Positions 10,026 through 18,956 of a DNA stretch of 24,331 bases are shown here, one piece after another. The notes under the pieces were generated by a model. It saw nothing but the letters and a program-made list of their open reading frames with translations. It was not told where the DNA came from and searched no databases. This DNA comes from Spirogloea muscicola (taxonomy: Eukaryota; Streptophyta; Zygnematophyceae; Spirogloeales; Spirogloeaceae). Both the position numbers and the translations under genes were made by a program. The DNA lies in contig WELB01000248.1 of NCBI GenBank assembly GCA_009602725.1, positions 1 to 24,331 of the forward strand, in the 5' to 3' direction. Every line of letters starts with the position of its first letter. Positions within the stretch are counted from its first letter, which is position 1.

Positions 10026-12810
10026 TCAGATAAGCAGATGAGCAGCGAGCAAAAGAGTACAGGAGACAACTGCAATGGCCATGCTCGCAGTGGTGACAAC
10101 CGCAGAGCTGGGAGGGGCGGCTGTGACAGGCGTGGAGTCTAGCTTCTTGACGTTGGTGATAGCGTCGTAAAGCGGGCCAATGTAAGTGATGGCACTGGTG
10201 CCATTGGGAACGCGCTCCAAGCCCAAGGCTTCTGAGTCGAACACGTATCCCATGGTGTTCTTCCCAGACCAGAAGAGCGCCACGGCGCGAGTGTCGGTGT
10301 TGAACTTAACCATTGTTGCCAGGAACTCGTTGATTTCGTCCTCAGCAGCGGTCGGAGACACCATGAGGGCGTGCGCCACCGTGGTTCCAAAGTTGCAGGT
10401 GGCATAGTCGGTGACATCAGCACAGCCACCCTGGTAATAAAAAGCGACAGCAATCAAACATGGCATGTTAGCAATTCATGAGTGTTTGCAAGAACTTTTC
10501 AAGGACACCTCAACAATTGGTCTAGGAGGCAGTCAATGATCGGCAGTCTTAAGCTCAAGCAAGACGTATATCAAGGCTGATTGCAGAGTTAACTCTTGTG
10601 GCTGCGTTGGCTGAGTCTGCACATGGGGTGTAGGCACATTTCTCACCGCAGGGCAGACAAGCTTGTAGTTGTCAGCAGTCTCGAGGTTTTTCCAGCTGAC
10701 GTCAACCAGGGGCCCGCCCAGGGAGTAGTCGATGGCTGTTGTGTGCTTGTTGAATGTCACATATTGGCTTCCACCCTCCACCATGCACCGGAACGATCCT
10801 TCATAATTGTAGTACTGAAAATGAACAAGGAAAGTACAAGCACATCAGCATCACATGTTTGATGGCGGGTCTCAAGTAAACTGAGAAGTGAATGTCAAGC
10901 TGCTACAGAATGGATTCTTGCTCAGGGGCAGATAGGAGATCGAGAGACTCATAGGCAGCTTGCTTACAGTGTCTGTATTGTCACAGCCACTTTTGACAGC
11001 ACAGCCGGAGCAGATTTGGCCATCCCCATCATCATCATCAGAATCCTCTGAGGGTGCGCATGTTGTAGAAAAGAAAGCCTCCACCGTTTGGATGTCAACC
11101 TCCTCACTGCCATTGCTGCTCAAGGCGTCCCAAGTTTTTTATGAAGTGACACTCAGTACAATATTTGCAACCTCAGCCGCTCACTACAAAATTTCAGGTC
11201 ACTATATTTGGAAGTCCTGCAAGTCTCTTGAATTGCATCTCAAATACTTTGACATTCATATGCACAACACTGAGGCACAAACAAGCCAGTGAGTAGAAGG
11301 TAAAGGTGAGTACTTGTTGACAATTGGCATGATTGGGGGACTGCCACTGGTCATGTAACTGACTGGCAGGTACCAGCCTTCATCGTCGTGGTAATAAGTG
11401 TGGCAGGAGTGATAGCCCTTGAGATCTGCCAGAGTCATACCCGTCCTGTGAAGGCACCCAGCAGCAATCACAACTGAATCAGGCAAAGTTGACTGGGGCC
11501 TGTGCTCATGCTGATTCAAACGATGGCGGCACCACTGACTTCCTACTGAGGCAGCGGCGACAGAGGGCGCCAATCTAGCAAGCTCCTTGACAACGTTCTT
11601 TTGGCAGTGAAGACCGCATGATGCAAGAGCGCTTGGAACCTTCAAGTGGTCAAGTAAAAGGTTCCTTGATGGCAGTCGGCCTATCCTGCCAGGGAACTAA
11701 GCTCAACATACTTGTGCTTGGGACACAACAATAAAAAGAAAGGACACAGGGTTGCCTTACTTGCAATCGGATGCATGAACAACAGCGACCGCATAGTTCA
11801 GCACGCCGTTGCCTGGCAGTGTTTCCTTCAGAAGGGGGTACAGGCCATAGTCCTCGTACGCGTCAAAAATAGCACCAGCGTCCAGAAGAACGTACTCAGC
11901 TTCACCTTTGCCAACTTTCTCAATGCAGTCATCATCGTCATCGCCCTGGACGCTGCACATTGTTCACAGGTATGCATGAGGATAAAGAGGATAAGGAGGC
12001 AACACTCAAAGCCAAGGTGAGTACGTTCTTCTGGGGTGGTTGCATCCAGGTATGCACACTAGCTCATATCTTGCTAGTTGCACAAGCACCCATCGGCATA
12101 GTGTCGCTTTAGCGATGGAAGCTACGGCATATTGGCAGATAGGCCCGTATGCTTGACTGTGCTAAGGTACAAGATGACAGAGGAGCGGGCCCCACCAGCT
12201 CCAGGTGTGGTCATCCTCGGCGTCAAGCGACTGAAGGATCGCGGTCATGTTCAGGCAGGTGCCAAGCTCCTCCTTCAAGACGCAGAACCGACGGTCTGCG
12301 CAGCGAAATCGCGCCTACAGCAGCTGTCAGCTCGTTCAAGAAATGACCGACTACTGGAGCTGCATTGGAGTCGGCCTACAACACCCAGAAGAATGACAAT
12401 GCAACCAGCTCGATTCATCACCAATCTGAAAAGCGGCTGTGAAGCTGCGACAATGCAGTGACAGTGGCGTCTTCAAGACACCTAAAGAAAGCTGCAACCT
12501 CTCCACCGCACAGGCTTACACCAGCAGCTCAGCGAGCTGGCAATCTGGAGTCACTCTTGGACGTGAAAGCCAGGCAGGTGCATGCAGAGGGTGTTCACGC
12601 GTACAATAGCGGAGCCACAGGAGAGGCACACAGGGCGCTCTTACTGATCCAGAGTATCAGCAATGTAAGGCAGATGGGCTCACGCTCGTTGGTGTTGGGG
12701 GCGTCGTTGTCGTCGTCGCCGTCGGAGTCGGCGCGGGCGCCGGGAGCGGCGGCCAGAAGGACGGCGGCGAGGACCAGGAGGCCCGAGACGGCGTGCCGGA
12801 GTCGGGCCAT
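10026..12810 (-). CDS. single-lobe transferrin-like protein with signal peptide and GPI-like tail, 7 exons
   Basis: Exons in coding order: 12810-12684, 12295-12196, 11952-11761, 11445-11314, 11115-10968, 10814-10647, 10430-10026. They total 1272 bases (423 aa plus stop), all phase-compatible with GT-AG introns. Residues 1-27 form a signal peptide ending ARA. One transferrin lobe follows: CVQ...DDCIEKV, LLDAG (D100), NYAVAVV (Y129), ADLKGYHSCHT (T156), EAFFSTTCAP, YYNYEGSFRC (Y237), HTTAI, KLVCPA, and VAHALMV (H309). The four iron ligands Asp, Tyr, Tyr and His of transferrins are therefore visible. The anion-binding Arg (four residues after the Thr) is Asp160. After a Pro/Ser/Thr linker the protein ends in a hydrophobic tail typical of a GPI-anchor signal or membrane anchor. 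The likely role is iron or other metal binding at the cell surface, as for salt-induced Dunaliella transferrins, but with one lobe. An open in-frame extension reaches an ATG at 13020; the later ATG was chosen because it starts the signal peptide. Confidence 0.9.
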
Positions 12811-13952
12811 GACGGCGGCGCGGCGGCGGCTGCTGCTGGCCCGGGGAGACGGCTCTGTTGGTGTGCTTTGGAGCGGCGGGGAGACGGCGGGAGGGAGGTC
12901 TTCTGATGGGCACTGGGGGGGTCCGAATGGTAGGAACTGTGGCCCCGACGGGGCTTTATGATACCGTCTACTGATGGTGGGACGAGTGGCGGGGCCCCCA
13001 CTGAGTGGCCGCGCCGCCATGATGGCCGGCCCTCACCGCGGGCGCGCGCCGCCACGCCGGCAGCACACGCCCGGCACGTGCCGCTCCGAGATAGGCGCCG
13101 GGAAAAGCGCCGGGATAGGCTCACAGTCCACCTCCATTCGCCGGGGGGAGATCGGGGGGGGGTTCCCCGTCGGGGTACGCGGCATCCCGCGGCGCGAGGG
13201 GGCGCTCAAAATCGGAATAGATTTAGAATCTGACACCAAGATACTGGAATGCAGGGGCAACTATCACGAGTACCGGGAAAAGGGATGGCCGGCGTTCGAG
13301 CTTCCCGGTCTGCACGTGGACTACTTGACCTGGCCCTGTTTCTAAATCTGCCACACCAATTGAAGGCCTAGGTTCCCGACTCATGCAGCAGCTGCCGCCC
13401 TCTCGAAGCTAGGACCTCTTCCGAAGGCCATACAGCAACTTTAGGAATCAAGATTCGGCCACGCTGCACATCACACGCTGCGAAGCCCGAGCTTTAAAGC
13501 TTGTGCACGAGGAAAATTTCGTGTGTACAAGGTAGAGGAGGCTGGCCGCTCGCTGCGCCTGCTCACCTAGCGTAGAGACGCTGCTCAAGGCTGCTGAATT
13601 ACTGCTGAATTACCTGGAGTACTGTCCGCAGTTCTTGAGGGCCCTTCGGGTGCAACTCGGCGATGCTATTGGGGGTCCTCTCACCAATACCTCTCACAAA
13701 TACATCAGTAACCAGTCTTTTGAGCTTGTCTCATGATTACATGCTGCAAGTGTGTAGATCTACCATCTGATACAGCGAGGAGTAATAGAGCTGAAGCATA
13801 GTCCTTCGCTCTGCTATAATTTGCAGTCTCAAGTACGGAGTCAAGCTGCAGACAGCTGAACAATATCGCAGGACAGGTCTTTGCACAATTTGCAGCAAAA
13901 AGCAAGCTCCTCTCCTCTCTAACAACCACCACCTTGAAGCTCTATTACACTT
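12811..13952. other. upstream region of the transferrin gene and intergenic DNA
   Basis: It is GC-rich to about 13205 and AT-richer beyond. It should contain the transferrin 5' untranslated region and promoter, but no TATA box or known iron-response element was recognised. A GC-rich segment near 13090-13115 has two copies of GCGCCGGGA in an E2F-like context. A plus-strand open frame ends at 13345 without recognisable motifs. Nothing else is supported. Confidence 0.45.
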
Positions 13953-13963
13953 CGACGTTACAG

Positions 13964-14043
13964 AGAGAAGGGCTCGCCCATTGAGGATAGGGGCTGGAAA
14001 AAGCCAGCCCAGAAAAGAATGAACAAAGGACGAGAAGGGGCCA
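13964..14043 (-). mobile_element. 80-bp retroposed tail flanked by 11-bp direct repeats
   Basis: Read on the minus strand, the insert runs from TGGCCCCTTCTCGTCC through the hairpin GGGCTGGC...CCAGCCCC to GGGCGAGCCCTTCTCT. It is bounded by perfect copies of CGACGTTACAG at 13953-13963 and 14044-14054, which fits a target-site duplication. The body matches the 3'-end repeat found many times further right, so this is an extremely 5'-truncated retroelement copy or a short non-autonomous retroposon. Confidence 0.8.
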
Positions 14044-14054
14044 CGACGTTACAG

Positions 14055-14580
14055 GTCTGTTGTGTCTACAAGACACCCAATTCCATCGCATCACGCCCAA
14101 GAGCCTCTGAAAATCTTCAAGCTACATGCAAAACATGGCGGTACTTGCACTGCTCACTCAGACACAATTATCTGTTACCTATGTGATTATAACCACTTGC
14201 AAGTCATGGACAACAAATGGCTAGACTATCACCACAATGTATTGTCTGCTTACAGGATCTAAGGACGTTTGGCAAGCTGTGACGCCAAAAGTAAGTGTGC
14301 AATGTGGATCGGCAACGGTTAGTTAGACATCACTGCTATCAAGTGAGCGACCACTTTAGTGGATCTGGTCGGTTCAGACGTGAAGGGTAATGAGTCCTCT
14401 CTAAGAGACTTCCTCGATGGCGACCTGGCGTCTAGCAGTTCACAATTTGTGCGACTCGATCGGGCTTGCAATCATGGCCATGCGCCCTCTCAAAAAGAAG
14501 AAACAGTTCCTCGCGGACTCGAAGGCCGCGCCAGTAGCCGGCGGCTGCAATGTAGCCGACGGCTGCAATAGTGTCCCGCA
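14055..14580. other. no gene recognised
   Basis: Open frames are short and none carries a recognisable motif. The sequence leads into a retroelement tail copy at 14581. A short imperfect duplication with GCCGGCGGCTGCAATGTAGC-type words lies near 14534-14570. Confidence 0.45.
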
Positions 14581-14666
14581 CTCCTTAGCACTCCGGCTCC
14601 TTCAGGCCTTGTCCATTCCTTTGGGCTGGCCTCTCCCAGCCACCAGTTACTCTGGCCGCGCTTGCT
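14581..14666 (+). repeat. retroelement 3'-tail copy
   Basis: It begins CTCCTTAGCACTCCGGCTCC, contains CTTGTCCATTCCTTTGGGCTGG with CCCAGCCACCAGTTA, and ends TCTGGCCGCGCTTGCT. It is nearly identical to the sequence downstream of the long retroelement frame at 18238-18324 and related to 24226-24296. Confidence 0.8.
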
Positions 14667-15029
14667 GTCCCGCCCATACATAAAGAACTCGTCGATAAGT
14701 AGCGAATACCCGATTCCTGGCGCTAGCCAGGTGCTTCGAGCGCGCCCTCCCATCAGGGCGGCGCCGCCGCCGAGCCGCCACACGCTAATGGCCCGGACGC
14801 ACCGACGCCCCTACCCGGCGGCACGAGGGCCGCGACACGGGTTCGTGGCAGGCACGCGCCCGCGGCGTGGCCGGCGCCCGCGCCGCGTGTGGCGCGCTCG
14901 AGGCGACGCGGGCGCCGCCCTTATCCCCCCCCCGCAGCATCTTCCAGCGTCGGGCAAGTTGTGCCTTTTCCCCAACGATTTCCACATGCTGTAAACCATT
15001 CTCTTTGAATTGAGCTGTCTCAGATAAAG
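14667..15029. other. GC-rich stretch without a supported gene
   Basis: From about 14730 to 14935 the DNA is very GC-rich and open on several frames, giving Arg/Pro/Ala-rich translations of the kind produced by composition alone. No motif or splice pattern supports a gene. Confidence 0.4.
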
Positions 15030-15237
15030 AAGAAGTGCGCGCCCATAGGAAAGAGGGGCTGGCAAAGCCAGCCCAAAAATGAATATACAATGTCCAAAGC
15101 CAAAGAAAGAGGAGCCGGAAAAGGACTACACTACAAAAACACTGCAGAACACAGAGACGATGCAGAGGGAAGCTCAGTACCCACGAGTGAGCAACATCAG
15201 GTCTGAGTAGCTCGCTGCAGGGAAAGAGGCACTCCAA
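15030..15237 (-). mobile_element. 5'-truncated retroelement copy with C-terminal codons and tail
   Basis: On the minus strand, 15206-15174 encodes S-D-L-M-L-L-T-R-G-Y-stop, matching the last codons of the long retroelement frame. It is followed by a 3' region containing TTCCGGCTCC, TTTGGACATTGT and the hairpin GGGCTGGCTTTGCCAGCCCC, and ends GGGCGCGCACTTCTT. It is flanked by AGATAAAG at 15022-15029 and 15237-15244. Confidence 0.75.
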
Positions 15238-15244
15238 GATAAAG

Positions 15245-15342
15245 GGAAGTGCCCAAAGAGAAGAGGGGCTGGCAGAAGAGGGGCTGGCAAGTGTCCAAAG
15301 CCAAAGAAAGAGGAGCCGGAAAAAGGAAGTACGAAGAACGAC
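15245..15342 (-). mobile_element. shorter retroelement tail copy abutting the previous one
   Basis: It repeats the TTCCGGCTCCTCTTTCTTTGG to GGGCACTTC portion of the neighbouring copy, with a duplicated CCAGCCCCTCTTCT segment. It is flanked by GATAAAG at 15238-15244 and 15343-15349, so it shares its left flank with the copy at 15030-15237. Confidence 0.7.
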
Positions 15343-15445
15343 GATAAAGGGCTCTCCTGAAGGAGGCGAAGGCCTGTGAACAGCCAGCCCGCAAAGAATT
15401 GACAACCAACTGTTAGAAAGTGGCTTTCCCAAATGGGGCAAGGGC
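15343..15445 (-). repeat. further minus-strand retroelement tail fragments
   Basis: On the minus strand the interval contains TTGTCAATTCTTTGCGGGCT followed by GGCTGTTCACAGG, and separately CCCTTGCCCCATTTGGGAAA then GCCACTTTC. Both are variants of the common tail. The second ends exactly where the long plus-strand retroelement frame begins, making that frame's left edge a junction between repeats. Confidence 0.55.
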
Positions 15446-15450
15446 TATAG

Positions 15451-18216
15451 ATGCTCGGGCGTGCACCCCCCCAGGGCCACGGCCAAGGCCGTCAGCTGCT
15501 CCTGGACCGCATCTACCTCTTTCAGTGTGGGCGATGGGAGGAGCTTCTGGCGCGGCATGACGCTGCCGTGGCTGCAGCCACAGCCGGCCGCCGCACTTCG
15601 CAGACAGGGCCATCGCCTGACAGGGCGGCCAGTGTCCGCCGCGCTCTCCGGTATGGCCATGCCGGGGAGCTCTCGAGAGCAGTCCAGGCACTGGATGATT
15701 CGGCGTTGGCGCCGGCGACTGAGGACACGCGGCAAGCCCTCTCGTCCCTCCACCCCCCGGCACGCTCTCCCTTGCCTTCGTGGTTGGCTTCCTACGTCCC
15801 GCCGGAGGAGGTGGCCCTGGATGCGGCAGCCCTCCGCAAGGCCCTGCAGAGCAGCCGGCGCGCAGCTGCAGGTGGCCCCTCACGCATGGTTACGGAGCAT
15901 TTGAGAGAGCTCTTTCTCGAGGGGGACGAGGCGGACTTTCGGGTGCTGCACCAGGTGTGCCAACACATGGCCCGGGATCACGTCCCTGCCAGCATCCGCA
16001 GTGTGCTCTGTGCCAGTACCCTGCTGGCCCTCAGCAAGGTCAACGGCGGCGTCCGCCCCATTGCCATCGGCGAGGTCCTGTACCGCCTGGTGGGTAGGGC
16101 ACTTTGGCAACAGCACGCCGATGCGGCCCAGACACACCTGGCGCCACACCAGTACGGCGCAGGCCTGCGGAGCGGCGGCGAGGCGGTTGTCCACGGGGTG
16201 CGGGCTTCCCTCGACTTGCACCCCGAGTGGGTCGTGCTGGCGGTGGACGTCCGCAATGCCTTTAACTGCGTCGACCGCGTCACAGTCGCCGAGGAGCTCC
16301 GTGCGGCCTTCCCCACCCTGCTGCCGTTCTTTCGGCTGGGCTACGGCCAGCCCAGTGATCTCCTATGGCGGCATGGAGCCGGCGGGGTGGAGGTCCTTCA
16401 GTCTTCCACGGGCACGCGTCAGGGTGACCCGCTGGCGGGGTTTTTCTACGCGCTGGCCCACGACCGCGCCCTGAAGGCCACGGCAGCTGCTCACCCGGGC
16501 GTCCTCATGCCGACGTATGCCGACGACACCTCCCTGGTCGGGCAACCAGACGAGGTCTTGGCTGCCTTCACCACGCTCGAGGAGCAGCTGAAGGAGATCG
16601 GCCTGGACATCCGAGCGTCGAAGTGCAGCGCCTGGTCCCCCCAAGGGTTGCCAGCCCTCCTCCGCCTTCCCTCCGGCTGTCAGACACCTGCCGGGGGCCT
16701 CACCCTCCTCGGGGTTCCACTGGGCTCACCTGCCTTCGTGGACGAGCAGCTGCGCAGCAAGCTGCAGGAGCACCTCCAGCCGGCGGCCCGCCTCCCTGAG
16801 CTGCACGATATGCAGCTGGGGCTTGCCATGCTGACGCGCAGCATAGCCCACCGTCCCCTGTACCTGGCTCGAGCCCTCCCCCCCTCCCCGGCGACGCAGG
16901 CCGCCTATGCAACTTTCGATGCAGGTATCCTGGCCTGCACAGCGGCCCTGGTCCAACACCCGGCCTTCCTGGAGACGCCGGCTGCTGTGCACCAGGCCTC
17001 CCTGCCTGTGAGCCGAGGGGGTCTGGGCTGCCGCCCGCTGGCTCGTGCCTGCCGGGCAGCACACCTGGGGAGTTGGGCGCAGGTTGCGGCTTCGGTGGCT
17101 CAGCGTTTCATCCGGCATGGGGGTCGCCTCCTGGAGCAGGCGGCCGCGGACGTGGAGACTGGCACGCTGCCTTTCCAGACGGCTCTCCGCTCAGCCCGGG
17201 ATGAGCTGCTTGCGGATCATCCCGCCCTGGTGCCACGGGCCGTCCCGTTCGCTCACCTCGCGCGCACGGCCGACCTGCGGGCCCAAGCTCGCTGCATGGC
17301 GGAGGTAGATGCGGCGTCTTTCTCCACGGCGCTGGGGCTTTTGCCTCCAGCCGACCTCCGGGGGCGCGCGCGACTGCTCTCGGCGTCCTCACCAGGGGCG
17401 GCTGCTTGGCTGTCGGCTCTGCCGATCCACGACGCGCTCCGGATGCCGGACGCCGCATTCCGAACGGCGGTGCACCGCCTCCTCGGCCTCCACCCACCAT
17501 GCCTAGGTGGAGTACAACAGTGCGAGTGCGGCGAGCGCAGCCCGGACGCGGCGTCACTGGCAGCTCACATGCTCCGATGCGCACGGGGAGGGGAGCGGAC
17601 CGGCACACACGACCTGCTCCGGAACGCGATGTTTGGCATATTTGTCGAAGCCGGTTACACTGTGGCGCTGGAGAACTCCAGCATCATGCCTCTGACTGCT
17701 GGGGCGGACGGCCGCCTCCACACCCGGCGCGCCGATCTCGTCGCTAGCGCGCTCGGCGGGGGGCCTCGGCTCATTGCCGACGTCGTCACAACGGACTCCT
17801 TGGATTCCAGGAGCGCAACACGCTCGGCGGAGGAGGCGGGCTACGCCGTCCGCCAAGCGGCCGCCGCAAAGGAGCGCAAGTACTCAGATCACCCGGTAGG
17901 CGACGAGTTTATCCCACTCGCCGTCGACGTACACGGCGCCTTTGGCGCCAAATGGCTGGACCTCCTTCACCGCCTTGCGCGGCGAGCAGCGGCCCGCCGC
18001 GACGGGCAGCAAGGCGAGCAGCCTGGCTTCCATGTCGCCGGGTCCCTCGCCCAAGTTTACCGGATGCGCCTGGCCGTCTCTTTGCAGCGGTCCCTAGCTT
18101 TTGCGGTCCACTTGCGCTCAGGCCGCGCTCTGGCAGCGGCCTCCGGCTTCCGTCAGGGCGACGTCTTTCCGCCTGCTAGCTACTCAGATTTGCATCTACT
18201 GACGAGAGGTTACTGA
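15451..18216 (+). CDS. non-LTR retrotransposon protein: reverse transcriptase plus R2-type restriction-like endonuclease
   Basis: The 921-residue open frame carries reverse transcriptase motifs in order: a GPSRMVTEHL block (about 146), KVNGGVRPIAIGEVLYRLVG (about 191), motif A VLAVDVRNAFN with catalytic D266, motif B TGTRQGDPLAG (about 320), and motif C YADDT with Y356, D358 and D359. A gag-knuckle-like C691-x-C693...H706-xxx-C710 is followed by R760-A-D762...D777 and AAAKERKY. This is the pattern of the PD-(D/E)xK endonuclease of R2/CRE/NeSL-type elements, not the apurinic type. Such proteins nick target DNA and copy their RNA at the nick. No N-terminal zinc-finger or Myb region is present, an in-frame stop directly precedes the ATG, and the left edge abuts a repeat fragment, so the copy looks 5'-truncated and the ATG fortuitous. 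The frame has no stops or frameshifts, suggesting recent insertion. Confidence 0.9.
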   Translation: MLGRAPPQGHGQGRQLLLDRIYLFQCGRWEELLARHDAAVAAATAGRRTSQTGPSPDRAASVRRALRYGHAGELSRAVQALDDSALAPATEDTRQALSSLHPPARSPLPSWLASYVPPEEVALDAAALRKALQSSRRAAAGGPSRMVTEHLRELFLEGDEADFRVLHQVCQHMARDHVPASIRSVLCASTLLALSKVNGGVRPIAIGEVLYRLVGRALWQQHADAAQTHLAPHQYGAGLRSGGEAVVHGVRASLDLHPEWVVLAVDVRNAFNCVDRVTVAEELRAAFPTLLPFFRLGYGQPSDLLWRHGAGGVEVLQSSTGTRQGDPLAGFFYALAHDRALKATAAAHPGVLMPTYADDTSLVGQPDEVLAAFTTLEEQLKEIGLDIRASKCSAWSPQGLPALLRLPSGCQTPAGGLTLLGVPLGSPAFVDEQLRSKLQEHLQPAARLPELHDMQLGLAMLTRSIAHRPLYLARALPPSPATQAAYATFDAGILACTAALVQHPAFLETPAAVHQASLPVSRGGLGCRPLARACRAAHLGSWAQVAASVAQRFIRHGGRLLEQAAADVETGTLPFQTALRSARDELLADHPALVPRAVPFAHLARTADLRAQARCMAEVDAASFSTALGLLPPADLRGRARLLSASSPGAAAWLSALPIHDALRMPDAAFRTAVHRLLGLHPPCLGGVQQCECGERSPDAASLAAHMLRCARGGERTGTHDLLRNAMFGIFVEAGYTVALENSSIMPLTAGADGRLHTRRADLVASALGGGPRLIADVVTTDSLDSRSATRSAEEAGYAVRQAAAAKERKYSDHPVGDEFIPLAVDVHGAFGAKWLDLLHRLARRAAARRDGQQGEQPGFHVAGSLAQVYRMRLAVSLQRSLAFAVHLRSGRALAAASGFRQGDVFPPASYSDLHLLTRGY

Positions 18217-18327
18217 GAGTTCGCTTACTGCTGTCTCAGTCCTTAGCACTCCGACTCCTTCAGACCTTGTCCATTCTTTTGGGCTGGCCTCTCCCAGCCA
18301 CCAGTTAATCTGGCCGCGCTTGCTCGA
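18217..18327 (+). mobile_element. 3' untranslated tail of the long retroelement copy
   Basis: Directly after the stop codon the sequence runs through TCCTTAGCACTCCGACTCC, CTTGTCCATTCTTTTGGGCT, GGCCTCTCCCAGCC and CAGTTAATCTGGCCGCGCTT. The last part is repeated at 14581-14666, 23325-23348 and 24226-24296, which identifies this as the element's own 3' end. Confidence 0.75.
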
Positions 18328-18405
18328 TAGCCAGCCCGAAGATGATTGATTGATTGAAGGTCCGAAGGGCATCGGGGACTCAAAGCAAGCGCGGCCAGAT
18401 CAACT
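18303..18405. repeat. 22-bp inverted repeat, tail-to-tail retroelement ends
   Basis: Arms at 18303-18324 and 18384-18405 (AGTTAATCTGGCC... and its complement) match with one mismatch around a 59-bp spacer. The spacer carries ATTGATTGATTG and, on the minus strand, another CCTTCGGACCTT...CGGGCTGGC tail. Two tails of opposite orientation therefore meet here. Confidence 0.75.
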
Positions 18406-18553
18406 CAAAGGGGGCGGGGGCTCTGAATGTCCAGCCCAGAAGCAGAAATGTCCATAGTGTCCAGGTCGAAAAGCAAGAAGTGAGCTCTTCCAAGGAAACA
18501 GCGCTTCCAAATTGAATTTTCCAAGGCTTTTTCCAAGGCCACTTCTCTCTTTT

Positions 18554-18699
18554 TCACAGCCCTTGCCCCCATTGGGAGAGCCACTTCTTCAGGCCCCGCA
18601 GTCGCTGCTTAGCTCGTAGTTTGGCCCCTTCGAACCTTGTCAATTCTTTTCGGGCTGGCTTCTCACAGCCCTTGCCCCCATTGGGAGAGCCACTTCTTC
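18554..18699 (+). repeat. retroelement tails with an exact 37-bp direct repeat
   Basis: The 37 bases 18554-18590 (TCACAGCCCTTGCCCCCATT... ending GCCACTTCTTC) recur exactly at 18663-18699, an offset of 109. The second copy is preceded by TTGTCAATTCTTTTCGGGCT, the common tail. The arrangement fits one tail inserted immediately after the 3' terminus of another. Confidence 0.8.
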
Positions 18700-18796
18700 T
18701 TCCAAAGGGGCTGTGAAGAAGAAAAGACGCTTCCAGGAGAAGGCGGTTGAAGAAGGGCTGTGATGGGCCACTTGTATCGCAATGTGCTTTAGTTCT

Positions 18797-18956
18797 TCTG
18801 ACGTGCACTTGCTGACTAGAGGTTATTAAGCGCCGTTTGCTGCCGTCTTAGAGACTAGTATTTTGCTTTTTGCGCCAGCCGGCCCTTTCAGACCGTGTCC
18901 ATTCCTTTGGGCTGGCCTCTCACAACCATTGCCGGCCATTGGAAGAGCTGTTCTCA
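18797..18956 (+). mobile_element. 5'-truncated retroelement copy (last 10 codons plus tail)
   Basis: Bases 18797-18829 encode S-D-V-H-L-L-T-R-G-Y-stop, matching the end of the long frame. The tail TCAGACCGTGTCCATTCCTT, TGGGCTGGCC and CCATTGGAAGAGC follows. Only the extreme 3' end of the element is present. Confidence 0.75.

Noticed and set aside
13090-13115. Paired GCGCCGGGA words as E2F sites
   Set aside because: They fit the loose consensus, but such words are expected often in DNA this GC-rich and nothing links the flanking gene to cell-cycle control.
12974-13345. Plus-strand open frame of 123 codons upstream of the transferrin gene
   Set aside because: No recognisable motif, starts in GC-rich promoter-like DNA, and no splice or conservation evidence.
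13705-13932. Minus-strand frame ending in T-G-Y-stop as another retroelement C-terminus
   Set aside because: Only the last three residues agree. The S-D-L-x-L-L pattern and the tail hairpin do not follow.
14785-15441. Minus-strand open frame of 218 codons
   Set aside because: It runs through two retroelement tail copies and a GC-rich stretch, and the translation changes character at each repeat boundary.
16001-17608. Several long frames on both strands overlapping the retroelement
   Set aside because: They are shadow frames of a GC-rich coding sequence. Only the 15451-18216 frame carries the RT and endonuclease motifs.
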